Part shown: positions 39,301 to 44,845 of the stretch, in pieces | Layout: the number at the start of each line of letters is the position of its first letter | Numbering within the stretch: the stretch's first letter is position 1 | From: Paenibacillus sp. Root52 | Lineage (GTDB): Bacteria > Bacillota > Bacilli > Paenibacillales > Paenibacillaceae | DNA length: 64,000 nucleotides | Assembly (NCBI RefSeq): GCF_001426865.1 | Contig: NZ_LMFO01000001.1 | Location: 1,047,602 to 1,111,601 of the forward strand | Direction of reading: 5' to 3' | Translations under genes and position numbers: made by a program | The notes under the pieces: generated by a model | Seen by the model: only the letters and a program-made list of their open reading frames with translations | The model's database searches: none | Told to the model about the DNA's origin: nothing

Positions 39301-40889
39301 TCACCATCAGCTAATCCTGTCAATGCAAGGTCAGCTCGTATGTTGGTCGTCTCTCCTGTAGCGAGTACTTGCCCACTTGATGTACGAATTTCAGTTTTGT
39401 ATTTCGTCCCAGCAGGATTACCATTGGCACTCCAACTCGCTGTAACGGAGTTTCCTGACTGGACTACATTTGCATCTGCTGGAATATTGGCATGTGTATA
39501 TACATTAGTTGGGCTTGAAAAGCCTGTGTAGGTACCGCTTAAATTCTTGGCACGTACCGCGAAACTATAATTCGTATTCGGTGTCAGTCCTGTGATCTGC
39601 CGACTATGTAGTGAACCTGTGTCGTAGCTCTGATTGGTTGTTATATTCTTCAATTCGTATGTAACCGATGAATCATTCGTCTTTTTATCCCAACTTGCAA
39701 GTAGACTGTTATTGTTGATCGAGTTAAACGTCGGTGTCCCGGGAACGACGAAACTCCGAACCGTAAAATGTACCGTTCCTGCCGAAGACACGCCTCCTTT
39801 GTCATCCATAACCCATACCTGCAACGTGTGTGTCCCATCGCTCAGTGTATTAGGCAAAGTATACGTTGTATTAAAACTCTGATTAGCTCCCGTAGCTCGG
39901 ATCTGTGTCAACGTATTCTCTTCTCCTCCGTCTATCGACCATTTGACCGTCAACAGATCTCCAACATCGGTATCTCGGGTTGTACCAACAATCTGAAGCT
40001 GTTCTCCCTTATAATACGTCTGACCCGTTGAAGGTGCAGTCAAGGCAAACGAGGGTGGGGCATTCTTGGGACCAATGCCTACAATGGTTGAAAATTTGCG
40101 TGAGCTTTGATTAGCTACTGCCTTACCTTCCCACCAGAATTGTGCAGCTGTATCACTCGCCGTTACGGTTTGTCCTGAGACAAACGTCGAAGGGTGCTGA
40201 CCTCCTGTAAGCCGGGCACTATCTGGACTACTGTATTGACCCATGAAGATTCGATCTGCATCCACTACATTGTACGTATTCGCATAAAAGGCTGTGACCT
40301 GAACGCCTCCACTATAATTGCGCCAACCGTTCTCAATCACCTCAAACGGCGAAGCATCATTGCCATTCACCATCGTATCCCAATAAAACGTTCCTCCGAG
40401 ATTCATCGTCGAACCACTGCGATTAACGGCTTCCAGCTCAACCTTCATATAGCCCCCTTGCGAGGTTGCATTAACGATGGATACCCGCAAAATATACTCC
40501 ACGTTATCCTTTTGCCTTGACATCTCGATTACATTGTTCTGGACTCGATAATAGTTGAGCGGTAAGGATTTGAAATTAATAGCTGTGCCATTATGGTCAA
40601 TAATAGTGGATACATTGCCTGTATCTCCGCCATAAAAAACATTGGTATTAGGTAGTAGTACAATCCTGTATTTGCCATCACTATTCATCTCCACCTTTAC
40701 TTTGGAGGACTGAACAGCCTTCATACTAGCCGTATCTGATACAACACTAATTGTCTCTACAGCTTCCGCCATCACTACGGTTGAACCGATCTCACAGGTC
40801 AAGGCATGAGGAGATAATAAAGCAAATGCAAGCACGACTTTGGTAAGCTGTTCTGCTTGTTTCTTCACACGTTTATTCGATTTAGCCAA
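33390..40889 (-). CDS. Giant secreted Ig-like / fibronectin-III protein with C-terminal SLH domains
   Basis: The largest gene here encodes 2,499 residues. A signal-like N-terminus (basic KSNKRVKK, then a hydrophobic stretch) leads to a unique beta-rich domain (about 45-260). Several Ig-like modules follow (about 265-975), five of them sharing the TAPT...WTK/N..V..T...D..SG pattern of OmpL47-like repeats. About fourteen fn3 modules come next (about 985-2270), typified by L.W..V.GA..Y and GT.Y.Y.V.A.N..G. Three SLH repeats (about 2300-2490, FLDIDRTF..., FQDVNEEDWF..., FTDQVNVSHW...) should bind secondary cell-wall polysaccharide. I chose TTG at 40887-40889, with AAAGGAG nine bases upstream. A longer frame from 40937 starts inside a terminator hairpin. 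No catalytic domain is visible, so it is probably an adhesin or scaffold. Confidence 0.88.
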   Translation of the reverse strand: MAKSNKRVKKQAEQLTKVVLAFALLSPHALTCEIGSTVVMAEAVETISVVSDTASMKAVQSSKVKVEMNSDGKYRIVLLPNTNVFYGGDTGNVSTIIDHNGTAINFKSLPLNYYRVQNNVIEMSRQKDNVEYILRVSIVNATSQGGYMKVELEAVNRSGSTMNLGGTFYWDTMVNGNDASPFEVIENGWRNYSGGVQVTAFYANTYNVVDADRIFMGQYSSPDSARLTGGQHPSTFVSGQTVTASDTAAQFWWEGKAVANQSSRKFSTIVGIGPKNAPPSFALTAPSTGQTYYKGEQLQIVGTTRDTDVGDLLTVKWSIDGGEENTLTQIRATGANQSFNTTYTLPNTLSDGTHTLQVWVMDDKGGVSSAGTVHFTVRSFVVPGTPTFNSINNNSLLASWDKKTNDSSVTYELKNITTNQSYDTGSLHSRQITGLTPNTNYSFAVRAKNLSGTYTGFSSPTNVYTHANIPADANVVQSGNSVTASWSANGNPAGTKYKTEIRTSSGQVLATGETTNIRADLALTGLADGEYEVFVAAVNGAGIQTAFQSAGQIMKDTTGPTAPTIVIDPSSWTKDDVRITITPGSDTLSGIMKTQVKVGLEEDWRDYDEPFRVSFEGKSVITSRSIDTFGNIGQESSVWARVDRTAPTPPVISLNPPGWTKSGVTVTLTEGRDEASGIAVTEYRLGSEGAWIAYDEPFTIDIEGITEVQARSVDHAANISSLSSSNVRIDKTGPEEPEIDLSDEGWTNHDVTIVITGGEDHGSGLIKTQYRLNEQGPWIDYVGEVMVSHEGETTIYARSLDLVGNVSRVANATIRIDKTAPTEPTITLAQTGWSKNPVEFTLGGSIDKQDITYEYSLDEETFIAGDRGVISTNGMTTLRARAIDAVGNIGKVSTREVYIDQVAPTVTFSPNGHQWTDNDITTTIRFEDADSGIDESKRLYKITGSDTPPEDWIEALSDEQTVQLASEGVWYIHVRATDYAGNTYQTVSAPYQIQRKPEQPGRVRAVQVGETSAELMIDLPTGDSYTDGYQYHILNKTTGQSWTLDYPSHTLIDTGLSGGHTYEYEVVSRNHTGISETVSLQVLTLPAAPQSVHIRKVESQPDMAELYFEPVDGATAYRVTAESLEGQLVYDESVSDPTHVSYLTNLIPGTVHTITVTASNGSGAGRSSGVGFLTLPGIPGELSAVQIREHEISLSWDNVLSATAYLLSREGMNVYEGIETEYEDKGLESGTAYSYELVAENETGLGPAATTRTLMTLPDAVTALRISDPTTTSLRLSWDGVRGADQYAILVNGVKQDTIPSGTEEWVVTGLVAGTEYELKVQAVNISGQGVSTFVTGMTRPEVPSGLSADQLTETGAVVSWNAVSGATKYRVTIDGQSYEISDTRLTLRHLQASKHYTYQVEAGNAAGYGADAVGELLTLPSRPGGLSVIRTNETSIAMKWDSVDTANNYIVSVDGAEVGRTSEPEYTAANLLPGMEYVLEVQAVNESGLGESAQLIHLSQPTQPDELVIKPEAHQAEVIWSAVKGASVYVIEGEGQEIYRGRDTRVIIPGLVEGTQYTYTLRALNRQGTSSEVVDVPILTLPAQPLEIKTFDVNTTGLHLDWTTSGVRGADGYILERDGQVIAQIESSTTVFEDKDLSPGTKYIYSLRAFNNSGEGKPLNYTVTTQTAPIPTTAITTNNGTHEMGLKWEPVKGAAVYEVRNQVTGETQTVTEPLVQLVNLESGTAYTLELVVLNEDGQRSEAVQIEVLTKPLSPQTVAVSDITDKSVVLDLTGSSTVGASELIILRDGIEIGRIQAGTSSYEDYGLTPGEKYTYTIRTSNASGESESGFDVGVQTLPATTLDPVLPQKVEETESVLFWQKVQGAEGYIIRIGDQVITTIDDREKTEFKLTHLASAASYTDVQIVPYNAAGEGSPIVVSPFYTKPHVESVEMKLSPETTQASLMWEFPYSNEIFVLLVDGIEMHRGKQKELVLDQLHAGTKYIVELYTENEQGDASPKLSYDLLTKPDTLLEVGYRSTKESIRLLFDQSHVLGADQFIIERDGEEISRVAADTLFYEDQNLEPGTDYSYAIRTSNESGISEAAYQLNAVTLPGNPTTQPIVQDRTQHGADVLWDIIPGASGYRIYHEDELLTTTTETSVHLSGLNTAERYSSFTIIPYNEAGDGSQIIVPEFDTLPSDKFSVSAAARGTSDILLRWNLDSRNETIVVEYNGRELYRGKERSYTWTGLTGGQHYEVHVWTENEAGEQSERQIVSATTVSYPSSNVGETSASGMSSDKSANTAPIVIETDYENNHEQDNQSPLLIKKEPKFLDIDRTFNKEQITLLAEQNIIQGVSETRFEPRRPITRAEFTALIVRLLKLDTSAHYDHAFQDVNEEDWFAPEIEAAIRHDMVHGMGNGKFAPHALVTREQASKIFANVVRSLNSESIAEAISGRNAFTDQVNVSHWATEEVKELAGLYLLTGYEDGSFRPLQHLNRAEAAALIYRLQKLLSTLEMNGFLT

Positions 40890-40913
40890 GCTTCTGCTCT
40901 CCTTTGGGTACAC

Positions 40914-40966
40914 CAAAAAAAGGAGGCACCCCAACAAAGGACTAAGTCCTCTGCTGGGGTGCCTCC
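40914..40966 (-). terminator. Terminator-like hairpin in the leader of the giant gene
   Basis: TGGGGTGCCTCC and GGAGGCACCCCA are perfect 12-base arms, with an inner AGGACT/AGTCCT stem, followed by eight T on the minus strand. Only 24 bases separate the T-run from the giant gene start, leaving no room for a promoter. It also lies about 100 bases past the esterase stop, so it may end that transcript as well. Confidence 0.85.
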
Positions 40967-40991
40967 CCTAACCAGTGTCATTTTTTTCTTG

Positions 40992-41020
40992 ATTATAACG
41001 ATTCACTTAACGAATGTAAA
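40992..41020 (-). promoter_or_regulatory. Sigma-A promoter upstream of the leader terminator
   Basis: TTTACA (41020-41015), a 17-base spacer and TATAAT (40997-40992). Transcripts from it would start near 40985 and meet the hairpin at once. Confidence 0.65.
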
Positions 41021-41063
41021 TACTTAATCGTTGGGTAGTCAACTCATATATAACTAAGATGGG

Positions 41064-41714
41064 TTACAACGAATGTTGAAGAAACCACTTGTATAGATCA
41101 GGATTGTTATACGTTTCAGTCCAAGCATCGTGGTCACCTTCAGGGTAAACGGTAAGTTTAACATCAGCGTTCAAAGCAAGAAGTGCATCCACAATTCCTT
41201 GTGATTCCGAGAGCGGCACCACGTCATCCTTGGCGCCATGAAAAGCCCAGATAGGCAATCCTTGTAATACCTCCGCCTTAGCCGGATTACAGCCTCCACA
41301 GATTGGTGCTACAGCCGCGAAAACGTCCGGAAAGTCCGCAGGAAGATGCCATGCACCATATCCTCCCATGCTTAAACCGGTAAGGTATACTCGCTTCGGA
41401 TCGGCCGCATAATTGGCCAACACATATTCTACAATGCCTTTCACAGCTTCTTTTTCATTTGCCCAGAATTCGTCCTCTGGACATTGAGGCGAGATAACGA
41501 TAAAGGGGAAACCTTCATCCTTTTCTACAATGTGAGGAAGGCTGTGCTGCCGAAGCTTGTTCAGATCCGTTCCACGCTCACCGGAGCCATGGAGAAATAA
41601 AATGACGGGCCAAAGCTCGTTTGACTCTGTAACAGAGTTGGGAACATGCAGTAAATAATCCAGCATTACAGTCTTCTTAATTTCTTTGATTAATCGATGG
41701 CTATTCTGGGTCAT
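41064..41714 (-). CDS. Alpha/beta-hydrolase, phospholipase/carboxylesterase-like
   Basis: The 216-residue cytoplasmic hydrolase has the oxyanion-region HGSGERG, the nucleophile elbow GLSMGGYG, the acid Asp in HGAKDDVVP and the catalytic His in EGDHDAW. The fold matches the Abhydrolase_2/dienelactone-hydrolase-like esterases, including the PHB-depolymerase-like 'dienelactone hydrolase' annotations. The ATG follows AAGGGGG at a 6-base spacing. It starts only 11 bases after the stop of the epimerase gene and is surely in one operon with it. The substrate is unknown. Confidence 0.88.
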   Translation of the reverse strand: MTQNSHRLIKEIKKTVMLDYLLHVPNSVTESNELWPVILFLHGSGERGTDLNKLRQHSLPHIVEKDEGFPFIVISPQCPEDEFWANEKEAVKGIVEYVLANYAADPKRVYLTGLSMGGYGAWHLPADFPDVFAAVAPICGGCNPAKAEVLQGLPIWAFHGAKDDVVPLSESQGIVDALLALNADVKLTVYPEGDHDAWTETYNNPDLYKWFLQHSL

Positions 41715-41725
41715 GTCTATCCCCC

Positions 41726-42748
41726 TTATACTTCGTTTCTGATCTTCAGTAACGCTTCATCCAGCACACCGACAACCTTGTCGCACCATGCATCGAACTC
41801 TGGATCTTCTGTTTGGAGCTCAGGATGAGCCAGCATATACTCAACAGTATCTCTAATGCCTTGATCCGCGCGCGTGGTTGCTACGAACTCTGGAACCAAC
41901 CTTTTGAGCTTGCTGTTATCAAAGACAACAGTGTTCGCCTTATCGCCAAGTAGTCCTCCTCGAAGATCCTGATCACTGCAGGCAGCCAAGAACTCAGAGG
42001 ATACATGAACGACATGAAGCTTAACGCCCAGCGCACTCGCAATGATCTCATAAATCTGATTCCACGTGACGGATTCGTCTGACGTAATATGTACCGACTC
42101 TCCGATTGCATGGATGTTGCCCATCAGACCGATGAAGCCTTTTGCAAAATCGCTATTGTGCGTGATGGTCCACAGTGACGTGCCATCGCCATGAATAATC
42201 ACCGGTTTATTATCAAGCATACGCTTAAGCACCTGCCAGCTACCTTGCGCACCATGAACACCTAAAGGTACGGATTGCTCGTTATACGTATGACTTGGGC
42301 GTACAATCGTTATAGGAAATCCTTGCTCCCGATATTGCTTCAATAGATATTCCTCACAAGCAATCTTGTTGCGAGAATATTCCCAATACGGATTAGATAA
42401 TGGCGTGCCTTCCGTAATCCGATAATCTGCAAGCGGGGTCTGATATGCTGATGCGGAGCTAATAAATATAAATTGTTTTGTTTTATCCTTGAACAGCCGA
42501 TAATTTCGCTCCAACTGCGCGGGTACAAATGCAATAAAGTCTGCCACCACATCGAAATTCAGATCGGCAATCAGCTCTGCTACTCGTGCTTCGTCATTAA
42601 TATCTGCTTGCAATACCTTCACTTCCGCAGGAAGGTTGGCATTGCGATTCCCTCGATTGATGAGATATAGCTCCCATCCCTGCTCAGCAAGTTGAGTTGT
42701 AATGGCCGTACTGATTGTTCCTGTGCCTCCAATAAATAGCGCTTTCAT
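41726..42748 (-). CDS. NAD-dependent epimerase/dehydratase-family protein
   Basis: The 340-residue extended-SDR protein has the Rossmann motif GGTGTIS (residues 7-13), an SSASAYQT segment, and a later NKIACEEYLL that would supply Lys after a Tyr (YSRNK). The middle and C-terminal parts (IHGDGTSLW, HNSDFAKGFIGL, SDESVTWNQI) resemble the CSP41/isoflavone-reductase-like nucleotide-sugar epimerase branch. I chose the ATG at 42746-42748, with GGAGG at a 7-base spacing; the frame extends to 42811 without a ribosome site. It is the first gene of an operon with the esterase. Substrate unknown. Confidence 0.85.
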   Translation of the reverse strand: MKALFIGGTGTISTAITTQLAEQGWELYLINRGNRNANLPAEVKVLQADINDEARVAELIADLNFDVVADFIAFVPAQLERNYRLFKDKTKQFIFISSASAYQTPLADYRITEGTPLSNPYWEYSRNKIACEEYLLKQYREQGFPITIVRPSHTYNEQSVPLGVHGAQGSWQVLKRMLDNKPVIIHGDGTSLWTITHNSDFAKGFIGLMGNIHAIGESVHITSDESVTWNQIYEIIASALGVKLHVVHVSSEFLAACSDQDLRGGLLGDKANTVVFDNSKLKRLVPEFVATTRADQGIRDTVEYMLAHPELQTEDPEFDAWCDKVVGVLDEALLKIRNEV

Positions 42749-42802
42749 ATTTGCACCTCCAGATGGAATATATGACTCTACCATGATATCATGCATGCAA
42801 AA

Positions 42803-42839
42803 GAGGAGCAAAGATTCGGTTACCCGAACCCTGCTCCTT
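42803..42839 (-). terminator. Terminator of the cupredoxin gene
   Basis: AAGGAGCA and TGCTCCTC arms with an inner GGTTCGGGTAACC stretch on the minus strand, followed by TTTT. It sits just past the cupredoxin stop and before the epimerase gene. Confidence 0.7.
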
Positions 42840-42843
42840 CATT

Positions 42844-43278
42844 CTAGACAACTTTAATTTTCCCGTAAATCATATACATTCCGCAATTAATCTGGTATTC
42901 ACCTGGTTTTAAATCAGGATCGACCGTGTAGTAATTATCACCCTTTTGCATGTATAGATCCATGCCAAGATCACTGGATAGCAATGACTTAACATGTGTA
43001 ACTTGCCGAGTAAGGATAAAATTAATTTTGGTCGGAACCCCCGCCTTTACTTCAATGACATCAGGGCCAAAACCGTCGTTACTTACACTCACATCAATAA
43101 CTTCAAATCCCTGCAGATCTTCTGCTGTCTCGACTTTAGCTGCACTCGCAGCTTTGGCACTTTCCGAACCCGGGGACATATCTTTACCCATAAAATACAC
43201 TAGAAACGAACCAAGTAAAACAACTACAGCAAGACCCAATGTTAACATTGGCCATGCTTTACGGATCCAACTATTCAT
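42844..43278 (-). CDS. Membrane-anchored cupredoxin-domain protein
   Basis: The 144-residue protein has one N-terminal membrane helix (about 8-31), a Ser/Ala-rich linker and a cupredoxin beta-sandwich (about 50-144). Near the C-terminus PGEYQINCGMYMIYGKIKV gives the Cys-Gly-Met copper-binding loop common to the EfeO/Cupredoxin_1 family. A His in TRQVTHVK may be another ligand, replacing the Cys seen in many relatives. It probably binds copper outside the membrane. I used the ATG at 43276-43278, with GAGGAG at a 7-base spacing. An in-frame ATG at 43305 has no ribosome site. Single gene. Confidence 0.8.
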   Translation of the reverse strand: MNSWIRKAWPMLTLGLAVVVLLGSFLVYFMGKDMSPGSESAKAASAAKVETAEDLQGFEVIDVSVSNDGFGPDVIEVKAGVPTKINFILTRQVTHVKSLLSSDLGMDLYMQKGDNYYTVDPDLKPGEYQINCGMYMIYGKIKVV

Positions 43279-43430
43279 ATCAACGCTCCTCTTTCCATCA
43301 TTCATAGCTCAAGCATACGTTCTAAGCATACCTGATTCATCTCAAAATTAAAATGACTCCAGTGGGCTATAGCCAGCTTCAATGCCGGAGCAGTCACACA
43401 TTTCCAATCAAATATTAAATTTATATATCA

Positions 43431-43454
43431 AAAAAAGCCTGATTTCTCAGGCTT
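43431..43454 (-). terminator. Terminator of the EamA transporter gene
   Basis: AAGCCTGA (43435-43442) and TCAGGCTT (43447-43454) with a 4-base loop, followed on the minus strand by TTTTTT. Confidence 0.85.
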
Positions 43455-43494
43455 CGTAAGAAAAACTCGTTTCATTTTAATAAAAATGACTATT

Positions 43495-44442
43495 TCATGA
43501 ATATGATGGCGAGGTTCGTTTTACCCTTAGCTTGTGCAACTCAGGCAAGGCAACGCCAAGTAACACCACAATAACCCCGAACCATTGCAACACGCTAACA
43601 TGCTCATGAAGAACAATCGCCGAGAGCAGCACTGCAACCGGAAGTTCTACCGCACCTAGTATGCCTGCCATATCCCCCCCAATATGCGGAACGCCAATGG
43701 CGAACAGTACTGGTGGGATAAAAGCTCCGAAGAATCCGAGCAATAAACCGAAGACGAGCAGCTGGCTCCAGATCAAGCCATTAAACAAGAACGTCGGTGG
43801 GAACAGGATGCATAGCAGAACCAAACCTCCAGTCACCATCCATGCGCTGCGAAATGCAGGATGCGCTGACGGAACTGCTTTTCCACTGAATAGAACAAAT
43901 AAAGAGTAACTTACAGCTGCCATAAGTCCCAGCGCAATCCCTAGACCATTAAATTCAGCAAGTCCCTGTTCGAGGAAACCTGCAGCCAGCAATGTCCCCC
44001 CAAAGAGTATAACTAGTGTGAATAGGGTGACTTTATTCGGACGCTGCCGCTTGCTTACGGCCTGAATCAATACGCTAATCCATGTGAATTGAAACAATAG
44101 AATAATGGCAAGCGATGCCGGAATGTATCGTAGTGATTGATAATACACCAATCCAGTAATTACGGTCGGTGTGCCGGCCGCCATGAGCATTAGACGCTGT
44201 TTCCACGTTAATTTTTGAAAAACATGAGCTGGTGCAATTGGTGATTTACCTGCGTTATTTTGTTTACGTTTTATGTTGAATCTTGTGTATAGTGCCAGCA
44301 TCCACGAAAGAATGAACCCTGTAATCAGTTGTGTACCCACAACCTCACCTAACTTATAGCCTTCACCATAAGCCAAAACCACGATCGTGGATAATATGCC
44401 GTAACTCATTGCTCCCGCAAGAACAGATACATAATATTTCAT
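43495..44442 (-). CDS. EamA-family (DMT) transporter, riboswitch-controlled
   Basis: The 315-residue membrane protein has about ten helices in two EamA repeats, typical of drug/metabolite exporters. Repeat landmarks include TPTVITGLVYYQSLRYIPASLA and the second-half ALGLMAAVSYSLFVLFSG, with a short basic C-terminal tail. I used the ATG at 44440-44442, with AGGAGG at an 11-base spacing; an in-frame codon upstream at 44484 lacks a ribosome site. The 400-base region upstream holds a strong promoter, a purine-type aptamer and a terminator. That layout resembles Bacillus pbuE, a purine exporter under an ON riboswitch. Export of a purine-like compound is the natural inference, though pbuE belongs to a different transporter family. 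Confidence 0.88.
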   Translation of the reverse strand: MKYYVSVLAGAMSYGILSTIVVLAYGEGYKLGEVVGTQLITGFILSWMLALYTRFNIKRKQNNAGKSPIAPAHVFQKLTWKQRLMLMAAGTPTVITGLVYYQSLRYIPASLAIILLFQFTWISVLIQAVSKRQRPNKVTLFTLVILFGGTLLAAGFLEQGLAEFNGLGIALGLMAAVSYSLFVLFSGKAVPSAHPAFRSAWMVTGGLVLLCILFPPTFLFNGLIWSQLLVFGLLLGFFGAFIPPVLFAIGVPHIGGDMAGILGAVELPVAVLLSAIVLHEHVSVLQWFGVIVVLLGVALPELHKLRVKRTSPSYS

Positions 44443-44591
44443 TGATGAACAAACCTCCTGATGTTCCAACAATATCGATTTCAAAAGAATGAAGTCTCTT
44501 TACTTGTCACTTGGGACAGAACAATCTTGAAAGACACCTGTTCTCTCCAGATCCCTAAGAACCCCTGCTTAGAAAGAAACATCCAAAATGC

Positions 44592-44646
44592 AAAAAATCC
44601 TAACTACGTGCAAGGGATACATGAATCCCTTGGCATCGTAGTTAGG
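44592..44646 (-). terminator. Riboswitch expression-platform terminator
   Basis: CCTAACTACG (44646-44637) pairs perfectly with CGTAGTTAGG (44608-44599), with an inner AAGGGAT/ATCCCTT stem, followed by ATTTTTT. The first arm is shared with the aptamer P3/J3-1/P1 strand, so ligand binding should block termination. Confidence 0.88.
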
Positions 44647-44709
44647 AAGTATAGGCTTCCCGTAGAGACCCTCGCCCTGTGTACACTTTTGGCCTGCGAG
44701 GTTATACGA
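44636..44709 (-). ncRNA. Variant purine (guanine-class) riboswitch aptamer
   Basis: In transcript order: P1 TCGTA, J1/2 with the conserved TATAA, P2 CCTCGC/GCGAGG with a 20-base loop, J2/3 GTCTCTAC, P3 GGAAG/CTTCC with loop CCTATA, J3/1 TAACTACGA closing P1. J2/3 matches the purine core (G-U-N-U-C-U-A-C) and the C of J3/1 ACTACG corresponds to C74, the guanine-type residue (adenine switches have U). The usual kissing loops (GATATGG and CCGTAAA) are absent; L2 is enlarged. Its 3' strand overlaps a terminator arm, so it should be an ON switch. Confidence 0.75.
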
Positions 44710-44754
44710 AATGAATATGCTTTTGTGATGTGTTCTTCTGTGACGACTTTTCAT

Positions 44755-44783
44755 ATATTACATGGGAGGTGAGATGGTGTCAA
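44755..44783 (-). promoter_or_regulatory. Sigma-A promoter of the riboswitch-EamA unit
   Basis: TTGACA (44783-44778), a 17-base spacer and TAATAT (44760-44755), about 45 bases upstream of the aptamer. Confidence 0.8.
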
Positions 44784-44845
44784 CCCTGTTTTACAAATTT
44801 AGAAATGGATACTGAAGTTGTGTAACCTCTTACGCCTTATATACG

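Noticed and set aside
33390-40889. CRISPR-like or tandem DNA repeats in the giant gene
   Set aside because: The repeats are protein-level fn3/Ig modules of about 85-95 residues with low DNA identity and no spacers.
40890-40937. N-terminal extension of the giant surface protein
   Set aside because: It begins in the terminator hairpin. The TTG at 40889 has AAAGGAG nine bases upstream and precedes a normal signal-like N-terminus.
44636-44709. An adenine riboswitch like pbuE
   Set aside because: The specificity position in J3/1 is C (ACTACG), as in guanine-type switches, whereas adenine switches have U. The switch layout is pbuE-like, but the ligand should differ.
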